Below are positions 21,966 to 35,323 of a stretch of DNA of 64,000 bases, piece by piece. Below the pieces are notes generated by a model, which saw only the letters and a program-made list of their open reading frames with translations, was not told where the DNA came from and made no database searches. The stretch is from Planctomycetota bacterium. Its GTDB lineage: Bacteria; Planctomycetota; Planctomycetia; Pirellulales; PNKZ01. The stretch lies in contig JAFEBQ010000041.1 of the NCBI GenBank assembly GCA_018242585.1, positions 123,288-187,287 on the forward strand, read 5' to 3'. The position numbers and the translations under genes were made by a program. Every line of letters begins with the position of its first letter. The stretch's first letter is position 1.

Positions 21966-22490
21966 TCAGCGTTCCGCCCACTTGGCCGAGCTGACCAGCC
22001 AGCGGTCCTTGGGCTTGACGAATGTGACGTTGAACTTGACCAGCGCGCGGTCGAACGTCGCGCCGGCTTGCCGCGTATCGTCGAAGATGGCCACGATTTC
22101 GATCTTGCCCGTGGCCGTCGGCGGGTTGACCTGCTTGTTCACCGTGATGTCGCGCTCGGTGATCCGCACTTCGACAATCTGCACCCGCCCCATTTCTCGC
22201 TCGACCGCCTGGCGCAGCGCCACATTCTCGGGCACGATCACCCCCAACACTCGCGGCACGTCGTGAGCCACCACCGCCGCGGCCGATTGATCGAGCAGTT
22301 CGTAGATCAGCTCGCGCTCGGTCACCACCAGCCGCTCGACCATGATCCCCAAGCCCGCCACCACGACCACGGCGGCGAAACCTGCCAGAGCCGCGCGATG
22401 GGCCCCCAGCACCAACGGCACCAGGCAAAAGAAGCCCAGCACCGCGGCCAAGGCCAGCCAAGGCCAATAGTGTTCCAGGAAGACGATCAT
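21966..22490 (-). CDS. Membrane protein with C-terminal NTF2-like region
   Basis: A 174-residue protein with two N-terminal membrane helices (about 8-28 and 33-52: WPWLALAAVLGFFCLVPLVL; AALAGFAAVVVVAGLGIMV). The soluble C-terminal part, with ELIYELLDQSAAAVVAHDV and KIEIVAIFDDTRQ, has the pattern of an NTF2-like fold and likely lies outside the cytoplasm. It overlaps the preceding gene by four bases (ATGA), so both are translated together. No known family name; it looks planctomycete-specific but this was not searched. Confidence 0.75.
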   Translation of the reverse strand: MIVFLEHYWPWLALAAVLGFFCLVPLVLGAHRAALAGFAAVVVVAGLGIMVERLVVTERELIYELLDQSAAAVVAHDVPRVLGVIVPENVALRQAVEREMGRVQIVEVRITERDITVNKQVNPPTATGKIEIVAIFDDTRQAGATFDRALVKFNVTFVKPKDRWLVSSAKWAER

Positions 22491-22942
22491 GGCTGCGTGG
22501 TCGAGGTCGTGGGTGGCTGATCGCCGGTCGGTTCGCTGGTCGGTGGATGGGCGTCGTCGTTCAGCGCACTGCGGACGCTCAGCGTGACGAACACCGCGGT
22601 CACGACCACCACGATCAGCAGCAGACCGAAATAAGTGTTCTGGATCAGCGGCGTCGGGTCCGCGGGGGGGGCAATGTTAGGCGGCGATTCTTGACCAGGC
22701 TGGGCCAGATTGGCGACGGCGACCGCTTCCTGGACCTTGCGCATCTGGATGCGGCGCTGTTCGCTTTCCAGGTACTTGGGGCCGATGACGACCAGCGACA
22801 CGACCCCCATCAACGAGAACATGGCAAAATAGAACCAAGGGGAGCGCGTGAATCGTGCCATGCGCTGGGGAGCGAAGAACTGAATGGCCCCTAAGGCCAC
22901 CGCGATCAGCATCACCAGCTTGAAAAAAGCACCGACGCTCAT
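22487..22942 (-). CDS. Membrane protein with three predicted helices
   Basis: A 151-residue protein with helices near residues 5-25, 35-54 and 102-122 (FFKLVMLIAVALGAIQFF; FYFAMFSLMGVVSLVVIGPKYL; YFGLLLIVVVVTAVFVTLSV). The tail is Pro/Thr-rich. The start ATG at 22940-22942 was chosen; the frame is open much further but that stretch is the terminator and the repeat beyond it. Its stop overlaps the start of the next gene, forming a two-gene operon. No function can be assigned. Confidence 0.75.
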   Translation of the reverse strand: MSVGAFFKLVMLIAVALGAIQFFAPQRMARFTRSPWFYFAMFSLMGVVSLVVIGPKYLESEQRRIQMRKVQEAVAVANLAQPGQESPPNIAPPADPTPLIQNTYFGLLLIVVVVTAVFVTLSVRSALNDDAHPPTSEPTGDQPPTTSTTQP

Positions 22943-22970
22943 GAATCGAATTATGCCCCGACAAGGCCAG

Positions 22971-23009
22971 AAAAGAAACGAAGCCCACGAGACAATCTCG
23001 TGGGCTTCG
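22971..23009 (-). terminator. Rho-independent terminator
   Basis: On the minus strand a perfect 14-base stem (CGAAGCCCACGAGA / TCTCGTGGGCTTCG, three-base loop) is followed by TTTCTTTT. It lies downstream of eno, after the repeat at 23048-23153, and just before the next operon. Confidence 0.9.
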
Positions 23010-23047
23010 CTGTAAACACTTCCCACTGCTGGACGAGCCAGCATATG

Positions 23048-23153
23048 TAGGGTGCTCTGTGAGCACCATCTTTTCGCACGGCCGAACGAGACGCCTGGCG
23101 CTAAGCTTTTCGGCCCGCATCGCGATGATTTGGTGCCCACAGGGCACCCTACC
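23048..23153. repeat. Paired inverted repeat family 2 (GGGTGCTC type)
   Basis: Left arm TAGGGTGCTCTGTGAGCACC and right arm GGTGCCCACAGGGCACCCTA are inverted, each internally palindromic, 65 bases apart. It has the same layout as 5957-6080. It lies between eno and its terminator, so it is transcribed. Confidence 0.75.
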
Positions 23154-23203
23154 AAAGCGGCAAGCACCCGATCTTACCGCCTGTCACGGCGTCAACCGCT
23201 CAA

Positions 23204-24601
<1,398 letters not shown>

Positions 24602-24766
24602 TCAGACGAGGAAAAACAGCACGGTGTTGACCTGTGTAATGCGGAGAACATTTGGCCATCACCACGGCCAGCATCACGTAATCACCTCGAACTACCTGGT
24701 TTTGTGTTGATTTCACGCCCTTGCCCGAGGGTTCAAAAACTGGCATTTGGCGAATACGATGTATTG

Positions 24767-25729
24767 ATGAGTGAAATCGCCTCGCCGCTGCGGCTTTCCC
24801 CAGAGCCGCTGCCTGACAATTTGCGCAGCGTGCAGCCTGGGGGAGGCATCTGCTATCAGATCGAGTTGGCGTGGGGGCAGCTGCGACGCTGGTACCTGAA
24901 GTCGTTCCGGCCTGGCTACGTGGCGCGAATGGCGACGCTGCGCCGCGGCAGCGCCGTGGGCGCGCCGCACGAGTTGCTCGACACTCGCGATTTGAAGTTC
25001 TGCCGCAATCAATGCACGGCCGATTGGGATGTGGCCGACGACCGGTTTCGCTGGCGCGAGCGCCTGGGTCTGGCCCGCTGGGGACTGGCCGAGGTGATTA
25101 TCATGACCAGCTTGCTGCTGGTCGGGGCCATTGTGCCGGCCGCGCTGGGCTTTTGGCCGGTGTCGATCGGGCCGCTGGTGGTGTTGGGCTGGGTTTGGTG
25201 GTTCTTTCGAGACCCCGCGCGCGAAGTGCCGACCGAGCCGGGCTTGCTGGTTTCACCGGCCGATGGAACGGTTGCCGAAGTCGCCCGGCTGGATCACGAT
25301 GAATACATTGGCGGCCCGGCGGTGCGGATCGGCATCTTTCTGTCGATCTTCAACGTCCATTTGAACCGCTCGCCAGTGCGCGCCCGGGTGATTCGACTGC
25401 GGTATCATCCAGGTAAGTTTTTGAACGCCTTGAACCCGGCCAGCGCCTGGGAAAACGAAGCCTTGTGGATCGGGCTGGAAGAAGAGGCCCGGCCCCATCG
25501 CCGGATCGTGGTCCGCCAGATCGCCGGCTTGTTTGCCCGGCGAATCGTGTGCGGCCTGCGGAGCGGCGAGGTGGTCGAACGGGGCGGAAAGTTCGGTATG
25601 ATCAAGCTAGGCTCCCGCACCGAGTTGATCTTTCCGGCGGAACCTGACGTCCAGATTGAAGTGCAAGTTGGCCAAAAAGTCTCGGCCGGCAGCACCGTGA
25701 TGGCCCGGTGGGGGCGAGGAAGTTGCTAG
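24767..25729 (+). CDS. psd: Phosphatidylserine decarboxylase proenzyme (short type)
   Basis: A 320-residue pyruvoyl enzyme that converts phosphatidylserine to phosphatidylethanolamine at the cytoplasmic membrane. The autocleavage site is GSR (Gly282-Ser283) in MIKLGSRTE, as in the smaller archaeal/actinobacterial-type decarboxylases rather than the LGST of E. coli. Catalytic-type residues are in SPADGTVAEV and FNVHLNRSPV. Two membrane helices (about 107-145) precede the catalytic part. The first 100 residues (CYQIELAWGQLRRWYLKSF and GYVARMATLRRG) are an extra soluble region not found in typical short Psd. It sits about 110 bases before pssA, which makes its substrate. The frame is open upstream but antisense to eno, so the ATG at 24767 is used. 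Confidence 0.9.
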   Translation: MSEIASPLRLSPEPLPDNLRSVQPGGGICYQIELAWGQLRRWYLKSFRPGYVARMATLRRGSAVGAPHELLDTRDLKFCRNQCTADWDVADDRFRWRERLGLARWGLAEVIIMTSLLLVGAIVPAALGFWPVSIGPLVVLGWVWWFFRDPAREVPTEPGLLVSPADGTVAEVARLDHDEYIGGPAVRIGIFLSIFNVHLNRSPVRARVIRLRYHPGKFLNALNPASAWENEALWIGLEEEARPHRRIVVRQIAGLFARRIVCGLRSGEVVERGGKFGMIKLGSRTELIFPAEPDVQIEVQVGQKVSAGSTVMARWGRGSC

Positions 25730-25835
25730 TTCCTAGCAGCTAGTAAGGACCAGCATAAGTCGGTTGATGATTTAACACGCGCATAGTTTCTTTCGCATTT
25801 CACTAGCAACCAGCAACTCGCAACTAGCAACTTCG
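25729..25835. repeat. Degenerate TAGTTGCTAG-type repeats
   Basis: A short stretch with several near copies of GTTGCTAGTT and its complement (AGTTCCTAGCAGCTAGTAAG, then ACTAGCAACCAGCAACTCGC). A similar stretch lies at 61306-61392. It separates psd and pssA. Confidence 0.5.
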
Positions 25836-25838
25836 CCC

Positions 25839-26711
25839 ATGTCCAAACTCCGTACGGTCGCGATTCTGCCGACGCTGTTCACGCTGGGGAATCTGTTTTG
25901 CGGATTCTTCTCGATCGTGGTGGCGGCGCGCATTGAGCGCCCCACGTCGGCCGACACTCCCCACACGATGGCCATTCACGCCAACGATCCGATCGAATAC
26001 GCCCGTGGGCTGATCGCGACCGACGACACGCACAACTGCATGCTGGCCGGCTGGCTGATCTTCCTGGCCATGGTGTTCGACGCGCTCGACGGGCACGTGG
26101 CGCGACTGACCAAGATGTCGAGCGATTTCGGCGGGCAACTGGATAGCTTGTGCGATGTGGTGACGTTTGGCGTCGCGCCAGGGTTCTTGTTAGTGAAAAT
26201 GTGTCCCTACTTCACGTTTCGACACTCGAATTGGGTCTGGCTGATTGCCGCCAGCTACGCGGCCTGCGCGGCGATTCGGCTGGCGCGGTTCAACGCCGAG
26301 ACGCACGAAGACGACGACCACCTGAACTTTAGCGGGCTGCCGTCGCCGGCGGCGGCGGCCTCGATCGCTGGGTTCGCCATCCTGTTCTACACGTTGCGTC
26401 GCGACGATAACGCCTGGAAGGCGGCCGCCATGATCGACCACTATGTACAAACTTTGCTCCCCTGGTTCGCGATTCTCGTCGCCTTGGCGATGGTGTCGCG
26501 GATTCCGTACCCGCACGTGGTCAATCAAATGTTGCGCGGGCATCGCAGCTTTGGCCACCTGGTCGGTTTGATCTTTGCCTTTGTGGCGGTGATTGTCGTG
26601 CGCGGCTACGCCATTCCGATGATCTGTGTGGGCTTCGTCCTGTCGGGGCCCGTGCGTTACCTATGGCGCGAAGCCGTCCAGCGGCGACCGCACAAAGAAC
26701 CGATGTTCTAA
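25839..26711 (+). CDS. pssA: CDP-diacylglycerol--serine O-phosphatidyltransferase
   Basis: A 290-residue membrane enzyme that makes phosphatidylserine from CDP-diacylglycerol and serine, feeding Psd encoded just upstream. The CDP-alcohol phosphatidyltransferase signature is complete: DALDGHVARLTKMSSDFGGQ followed by LDSLCDVV, i.e. DG..AR...G...D...D. About eight membrane helices. A hydrophilic insert near residues 38-62 is longer than usual. ribE begins 14 bases after its stop, so they are likely cotranscribed. Length is in the normal range for the type II (B. subtilis-like) enzyme. Confidence 0.94.
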   Translation: MSKLRTVAILPTLFTLGNLFCGFFSIVVAARIERPTSADTPHTMAIHANDPIEYARGLIATDDTHNCMLAGWLIFLAMVFDALDGHVARLTKMSSDFGGQLDSLCDVVTFGVAPGFLLVKMCPYFTFRHSNWVWLIAASYAACAAIRLARFNAETHEDDDHLNFSGLPSPAAAASIAGFAILFYTLRRDDNAWKAAAMIDHYVQTLLPWFAILVALAMVSRIPYPHVVNQMLRGHRSFGHLVGLIFAFVAVIVVRGYAIPMICVGFVLSGPVRYLWREAVQRRPHKEPMF

Positions 26712-26725
26712 GCGGGGCGCCCGAG

Positions 26726-27343
26726 ATGTTTACTGGTTTGGTCGAAGCGACGGCGCAGGTCGAGCAAGCGGCGCCCCAGGGGCCGGGGGCACGACTGGTG
26801 ATCGCGCACTCGCCGATTGCCGCCGAAGCCCGACTGGGAGACAGCATCGCGGTCAACGGTTGTTGTCTGACGGTGGTGGAAATCGGCGGCGGCACGCTGG
26901 CCTTTGACTTGGGGCCCGAGACGTTGCAGCGCACCAACCTGGGGTGCATACGCGCGGGCGATCGGGTGAACCTGGAGCGTTCGCTGGCCGTCGGTGACCG
27001 GCTGGGGGGGCATTTCGTGACCGGGCACGTCGATGGACTGGGAACCCTGGCCCGCCGGCAGGATGAAGGGGAATGGTCGATGTTCTGGGTCAGCTACCCA
27101 GCCGCGCTGCGCGGGCAACTGGCTAGCAAGGGCTCGATCGCTCTGGATGGCGTTAGTTTGACACTGGTCGACGTGACGCCTGAACAGTTCAGCGTGATGC
27201 TGATTCCCCACACGCTTGAGCAGACGACGTTGGGGCAATGGCGCGAGGGGCGGACAGTGAATCTCGAAACCGACGTGCTGGCCAAGTACGTGCAAGCCGC
27301 CGTGGCGGCGGGCGTCGCGGGCCCGCGAACCGGCAATTCTTAA
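26726..27343 (+). CDS. ribE: Riboflavin synthase alpha chain
   Basis: A 205-residue two-domain protein that converts two 6,7-dimethyl-8-ribityllumazine molecules to riboflavin. The tandem lumazine-binding repeats are visible: MFTGLVEATAQVE, then AVNGCCLTVVE, GGHFVTGHVDG, and in the second domain ALDGVSLTLVDV and LIPHTLEQTTLG. The start ATG gives the family N-terminus MFTG. It lies between pssA (14 bases) and rsmA (26 bases), so it is likely in one operon with them. No FMN riboswitch is seen upstream. Other rib genes are not in the window. Confidence 0.96.
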   Translation: MFTGLVEATAQVEQAAPQGPGARLVIAHSPIAAEARLGDSIAVNGCCLTVVEIGGGTLAFDLGPETLQRTNLGCIRAGDRVNLERSLAVGDRLGGHFVTGHVDGLGTLARRQDEGEWSMFWVSYPAALRGQLASKGSIALDGVSLTLVDVTPEQFSVMLIPHTLEQTTLGQWREGRTVNLETDVLAKYVQAAVAAGVAGPRTGNS

Positions 27344-27369
27344 ACATTAGCGGAACGCTCGCACGGACC

Positions 27370-28278
27370 ATGAGTCGACAAACCCTTTCCTTTTTGATGC
27401 GCCGATTTCGCGAAGTGGGCATCCAGCCCAAAACGCGCTACGGTCAGAACTTTCTGATCGACTTGAACCTGCTTGACATTCTGCTGGCCCGGGCCGAGTT
27501 GACCAAGGACGACGTGGTGCTGGAAGTCGGGACTGGCACCGGCTCGCTGACGGCGCTGATGGCGGCCCAGGCGGCCCACGTGGTCAGCGTGGAAGTCGAT
27601 TCGCAAATGCACCAGTTGGCCAGCGAAGAGCTGATCGATCACACGAACGTCGACTTGCTGCAAATCGACGCTTTGCGGAACAAGAATCACTTGAACCCCG
27701 TGGTGCTCGACACGGTGCGGCGGCATCTCGAGGCGGCGCCCAGCCGGCGGTTCAAGCTGGTGGCCAACCTGCCGTACAGTGTGGCCACGCCGATCATGTC
27801 GAACCTGCTCAGTTGTGATCTCGTCCCGGCCACGATGACCGTGACTATTCAAAAGGAACTCGCCGATCGGATCATGGCCGAGCCGTGCTCGAAGGATTAC
27901 AGCGCGCTCAGCGTCTGGATCCAGGCCCTCTGCACCGTCGAACTCGTGCGGGTCTTGCCGCCGAGCGTCTTCTGGCCGCGCCCCAAGGTCCACTCGGCGA
28001 TCATTCACTTGGAGCATCAGCCTGACTGGCGGGCCGAGATTGTCGATTTGGACTTCTTTCACGACTGCGCTCGCGCGCTGTTTTTCCATCGCCGCAAGTT
28101 GCTGCGGCATGTCGTACACAGCGCGTTCAGCAAGCAGTTGACCAAGGCCGAGGTCGACGAGTTGTTGGCCGCGCAGGGTTTCGAGACGACGACCCGGGCC
28201 GAGGAACTGGATGTGCCGACGTTACAGGCCCTGATCGAGACCCTGCGCCAGCGCACCGGCGGCGAGCTGCGACTCTAA
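27370..28278 (+). CDS. rsmA: 16S rRNA (adenine(1518)-N(6)/adenine(1519)-N(6))-dimethyltransferase
   Basis: A 302-residue SAM-dependent methyltransferase that dimethylates two adjacent adenosines in the 3' helix of 16S rRNA. Seen: RYGQNFLID at the start, SAM motif LEVGTGTGSLT, then VEVDSQM, and the catalytic NLPYSVATP motif, with FWPRPKVHSAI in the C-terminal half. The start ATG at 27370 is chosen from a longer open frame. An insertion around DALRNKNHLNPVVLDTVRRH makes it slightly longer than E. coli KsgA. It closes the psd-pssA-ribE-rsmA run. Confidence 0.95.
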   Translation: MSRQTLSFLMRRFREVGIQPKTRYGQNFLIDLNLLDILLARAELTKDDVVLEVGTGTGSLTALMAAQAAHVVSVEVDSQMHQLASEELIDHTNVDLLQIDALRNKNHLNPVVLDTVRRHLEAAPSRRFKLVANLPYSVATPIMSNLLSCDLVPATMTVTIQKELADRIMAEPCSKDYSALSVWIQALCTVELVRVLPPSVFWPRPKVHSAIIHLEHQPDWRAEIVDLDFFHDCARALFFHRRKLLRHVVHSAFSKQLTKAEVDELLAAQGFETTTRAEELDVPTLQALIETLRQRTGGELRL

Positions 28279-28306
28279 GACCACACGCCACCGGCCGCCA
28301 CTTCAA

Positions 28307-28393
28307 CGGGTGCCATGCCCAAGCCCCCCCAAGGCTTGAGCATGCCGCGTGACGCTTCACATGCTCCAACAAGAAGTTTGAGCATGGCACCCG
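28307..28393. repeat. Paired inverted repeat family 6 (GGGTGCCATGC type)
   Basis: Outer arms CGGGTGCCATGC (28307) and GCATGGCACCCG (to 28393) are perfect complements. Inside, AAGCC...GGCTTGAGCATG and CATGCTCC...AGTTTGAGCATG give further pairing. The element lies between the convergent ends of rsmA and the PIG-L gene. Confidence 0.78.
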
Positions 28394-28420
28394 AAACGTC
28401 GCGGTGAAGCTGCTTCTCGC

Positions 28421-29251
28421 TCACCCGACGATGCTCGGGCCGAACAAGCGTTCGCGGGCCGCGGCGTCGAGTTGCGTCGCGTATTCGCTGATCTCGAACA
28501 TCTCGCAGGCTTCGATCATTTTGCCGCGCGCTGGCCCGTATTGAGCCACCAGCGCCTCGCGATAACGCTCGGCCCGTGGGCGCACATAGTTCAGGAACCA
28601 GCCGCGCAGCCACGCGCGCCGACCGGCGGCGTCAGGCGGCAACTGGTCCTGAATTCCCTGGTTGAACGGCAGCCACTCGAACACCTGCGACACGTGACAG
28701 CAAAGCATGTCGACGATCTTTTCGACCTGCGGCGTGATGTCGACGATCACATCGGCGCGCAACACGTTTGGCCGCGTGAACCGGTCGGGCAGAAACGCCA
28801 CCACGGGATCGCGCTTCAGGATCGGCGTCTCGCGAACCACGTTCGGCACCGTGACCAGATACGACGCATCCTGCACGGCTTGCCCCACGGCGCGATGATC
28901 GGGATGATAGTCGTTCGTGCGATGCGTCAGCACCAGGTCGGGAGCGAAGGTGCGAATCTCGCGAATGATCTGCCAGCGCAGCTCCAACGTCGGCAGCAGG
29001 TGCGCGTCGGGATGGTTCCACACGGCGCTCTCCGCGCCGCAAACCGCGGCGCTGGCGGCGGCCTCTTGTCGACGTCGAGCGGCCAGCGGCGGCCCGGACA
29101 TTTCATGATGTCCGATGTCGCCGCACGTGACTGAGATCATCTTCACGGTGTGTCCGGCGGCGCGATACCGATTGATCAGCCCGCCGGCGCACAGTTCCGC
29201 GTCGTCAGGATGAGCGCCAAGAACCAACAACTTCAAGGGTGCGGTAGGCAT
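28421..29251 (-). CDS. PIG-L family deacetylase
   Basis: A 276-residue zinc-dependent N-deacetylase of the PIG-L/LmbE family, which removes acetyl groups from N-acetylglucosamine-linked substrates. The zinc motif AHPDDAELCAGG is at the N-terminus, and HRTNDYHPDHRAVGQAV supplies the second His motif. No signal peptide. The ATG chosen (29249-29251) gives the standard family start and skips a long unrelated upstream stretch. Substrate could be a small thiol precursor (bacillithiol-type BshB), a glycan or a lipid. A glycosyltransferase neighbour that would decide is absent. Confidence 0.9.
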   Translation of the reverse strand: MPTAPLKLLVLGAHPDDAELCAGGLINRYRAAGHTVKMISVTCGDIGHHEMSGPPLAARRRQEAAASAAVCGAESAVWNHPDAHLLPTLELRWQIIREIRTFAPDLVLTHRTNDYHPDHRAVGQAVQDASYLVTVPNVVRETPILKRDPVVAFLPDRFTRPNVLRADVIVDITPQVEKIVDMLCCHVSQVFEWLPFNQGIQDQLPPDAAGRRAWLRGWFLNYVRPRAERYREALVAQYGPARGKMIEACEMFEISEYATQLDAAARERLFGPSIVG

Positions 29252-29889
29252 AATGAATACAGGCTTGGGTGAGCGATGAAGGTGAGTCGACCAGGGACGA
29301 CCGGCGGGCGTCACGACAAACCCTGGAGGGTTGTCGTGCGTGGCCCGGCCGGGGGGACGGCGTGAAAACTTTCCGTACTTGCTACAAACGGACGGACAGT
29401 GGAAAGGATACTGACGATTTTTCAACCGCTCGAACTTCAAACGGCGCTAATGGTTCAGGCGTCCGATGAAAGTCGAGGGCCGCCTGTCGCTCGACATGGG
29501 ATACCGGGGCTAGAACATTGAAATCGAGACTTGTTGTTGTTAAGTTAACGAGTCTGGATGAACTATGCAAAATCGTTGTCGCCGAGACGAGTTCTTCGTC
29601 GTAGCGGCTATTTTTTTCCGCCGTCAACGCGGTCGGTGCCGAAAGCTGACGAGCAGCGCATTGAACCATGAATCATGGCACGTTGCGTCGCTGGTGATTG
29701 AGATCGCCACGACGTGTCGTGCAAGAGATATCGCAGGTCGGACGGCGAGGCGAGACACTTTGATACCGCGTTCCCCCGCGCCTGTCCCGTTGGTTTGTAA
29801 CATCGCCATTCCCGCCGCGACTCCGCCAGCGAATTGCTCGCTGGGTTGAGCGCTTGCCGGCCACGCGATCGTCAGGAGCGTCGACCACC
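29252..29889. other. Long intergenic region upstream of the FAAL-ACP-AONS gene
   Basis: About 640 bases between divergent genes. It is locally A/T-richer than its surroundings (for example around 29530-29620). No convincing gene, repeat or consensus promoter was identified, but both divergent promoters must lie here. Confidence 0.5.
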
Positions 29890-33315
<3,426 letters not shown>

Positions 33316-33491
33316 GGAAGCAGGGGCTAGGGACGAGAGGCTAGGGGCTAGGGAAAGACGACCTGCATTCGGCCTTGTTGCGCACTACGTTCTCTTTCCT
33401 GCTGCGTTCCCTTCTCTCCTGCCCTCTTTGTATTTGCTCTCTCCGTGCAAATCTCCGTGTGCCTCTGTGCCTCCGTGGCTAATCCACCTCG

Positions 33492-34628
33492 TCAGATCGG
33501 CTTGGCGAAGATGCGGTACGTCTTATAGCGTCGTGCGCCGGCGGCTTCGATGGCGTGGTTCACGGCGTCGTTGTCTTCGAGCGTCCAGCCCAGCTCGGCG
33601 CCGACGAAATGACCGATCTCGTTTCCCACGCGCAGGGTTTCCAGGATCAGCAACTCGGCAATCCCGCGACGGCGGTACTCGGCCAGCACCCCCAGCACCA
33701 GCAGCCGACAATGCTTGACGCGCTGCAGGTTCCGCTTGAACTTCCACAGCCCGATCGGCAGCCCCCAATTGAACAGCCGGCCATTGAGTGGCCGGATGGC
33801 CTCGTTCATATCCGGGACCAAGACTGACATGCCGACGGCTCGATCGCCGATCTCGGCCAGCAGAATGAACTCGGGCGACGTCAACTGGTGCAACTGGTCG
33901 GCAAGGTGCTTGAACTCGGCATCGGTCATCTGCACAAAGCCCCAGTTGTGTTCCCAGGCGCTGTTGTAGATCGCCTTGCAGCGGAGCACATCGGCCGACT
34001 CGTCGCTGCGCCGCATGGGTCGAATGGTCAGCCCCAGCCGCTTGCGCAACCGCTCGGCGCGCGCGTGCCAACGTCCGGCCAGATCGGTGGAGTCCTCGAA
34101 CCAAAAGGCGTACAGATCCTTGGCCTTGCTCAGTCCCCACGATTCGAGCAACCCGCGGTAGTACGGCGGATTGTGATTCATCATCAATCGCGGCGGCGTG
34201 TCGAAGCCATCGATCAGCAGTCCCGCGGGATTGTTTGTCGAAAGATCGATCGGCCCCATGATCTCGTTGCGCCCTCGCGCGCGTAACCACTCGGCGCCGG
34301 CGTCGAGCAAGGCATGCGCCACGCGCGGATCGTCGATCGACTCGAACATGCCGAAGCAGCCGACGTTCGAACCGTGGGCTTCGTTGTAGCGCGGGTCATC
34401 GCTGACGAGCATTCGCCCGACGGCCTCGCCGTTCTGTTCGGCCAATAAAAGCGTGGCGACACCGTGGCGATAGAACGGCTGCTGGCGTGGATCGATGAAT
34501 TGGCGCCGTTCGAGCAGCAGCGGCGGCACCCAGACCGGGTCATGGGCGTAGATGCGCCAGGGGAGCGTCAAAAAGGCATCCCGCTGCGCTCGCGTGACCA
34601 CCCGATGAACCGTTACTGTTGACGACAC
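33492..34628 (-). CDS. GNAT-fold N-acyltransferase, bacterial ceramide synthase-like
   Basis: A 378-residue two-lobed GNAT protein. The N-terminal pattern FLTLPWRIYAHDPVWVPPLL, the PFYRHG segment and NEIMGPIDLSTNNPAGLLID split here as NEIMGPIDLS and NNPAGLLIDGF define a family that includes the ceramide synthase of Caulobacter. The acyl-CoA binding loop is in LGVLAEYRRRGIAELLI (about 312-328). No membrane helix is obvious; it would act at the cytoplasmic side of the membrane. Its stop is about 180 bases from the end of the FAAL-ACP-AONS gene, in convergent orientation. The start is GTG with AGG seven bases upstream. Many family members are in bacteria not shown to make ceramide, so the specific activity is an inference from family plus context. 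Confidence 0.82.
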   Translation of the reverse strand: MSSTVTVHRVVTRAQRDAFLTLPWRIYAHDPVWVPPLLLERRQFIDPRQQPFYRHGVATLLLAEQNGEAVGRMLVSDDPRYNEAHGSNVGCFGMFESIDDPRVAHALLDAGAEWLRARGRNEIMGPIDLSTNNPAGLLIDGFDTPPRLMMNHNPPYYRGLLESWGLSKAKDLYAFWFEDSTDLAGRWHARAERLRKRLGLTIRPMRRSDESADVLRCKAIYNSAWEHNWGFVQMTDAEFKHLADQLHQLTSPEFILLAEIGDRAVGMSVLVPDMNEAIRPLNGRLFNWGLPIGLWKFKRNLQRVKHCRLLVLGVLAEYRRRGIAELLILETLRVGNEIGHFVGAELGWTLEDNDAVNHAIEAAGARRYKTYRIFAKPI

Positions 34629-34948
34629 AAGAACCTGGTGAAAGCAGTCAAGGTTTGCGGGTGGTACGTCAGGCGTCGCCGGGGGGGCTGCCGGTCGTCG
34701 TTTGACCAGTCCCCCTGTTCGTTATCGGCTGCCGGCGTCCGCCGACCGAAGTTTGCCCTGGTTCAGAACTTGGCGGGACGGCAACGGCGCTACAGTCGAT
34801 TCGATCGGCGTCTTGTGGAAGCCGCTTGGCCTAGGGAACCTGTTCAGGACGGCTCCCCGTCCGAGCCGCTTGCCTCGACGCCCGAGAGGCGTAGAATATC
34901 TGCTTGGACCACGATAAGCAACGAAGATGCTTGTACCGGGGGTGCTGT
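34629..34948. other. Intergenic region
   Basis: About 320 bases between divergent genes. Several open frames cross it but none has protein character. No repeat was seen. Confidence 0.4.
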
Positions 34949-35143
34949 TTGCTAACCGAACAAGAAGTCTCGAAGAGCTGGCGGAAACTTTTTGCCAATC
35001 CGCCAATCACTGCCGACATGCTGGACAAGGCCGAGTCGCTGGTTGATGAGCTGCGCCCGGAAAGTCCGTTGCGTCATCGGCTGAGCACCGAACTGGCCGA
35101 GCTGCGCAAACTCCAGAAGCACGGCGCCAAGGTCAAAGCCTAG
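34949..35143 (+). CDS. Small helical protein of unknown function
   Basis: A 64-residue acidic/basic protein predicted to be helical: VSKSWRKLFANPPITADMLD, KAESLVDELRPESPLRHRLS and TELAELRKLQKHGAKVKA. The TTG at 34949, with GGGGG about seven bases upstream, is the best start; the frame also opens from an ATG 15 codons earlier. No family is recognised. Codon use looks like its neighbours. Confidence 0.5.
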   Translation: MLTEQEVSKSWRKLFANPPITADMLDKAESLVDELRPESPLRHRLSTELAELRKLQKHGAKVKA

Positions 35144-35323
35144 GGCTCGTTCCACCACGGGTCTCTCAATCGCCGCCAGTTCGCGCGGCGGGGCGCTCGG
35201 CTTATTTGCGATTCTTAATGTTGAGCCGCGCATCAATTGCGGCCAACAGTGCCGTTTTCGCGCCAACTCGCGGTGCCGGCGTTTCGCGCGCCAACGCGCG
35301 GCGCCATCATGCGGCGACGTTCG

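Noticed and set aside
26726..26740. FMN riboswitch before ribE
   Set aside because: Only 14 bases separate pssA and ribE, and no conserved RFN-type stems are seen.
29565..29849. Small gene of 94 codons upstream of the FAAL-ACP-AONS gene
   Set aside because: No ribosome binding site, no recognisable protein character, and Arg/Cys-rich composition typical of a random frame.
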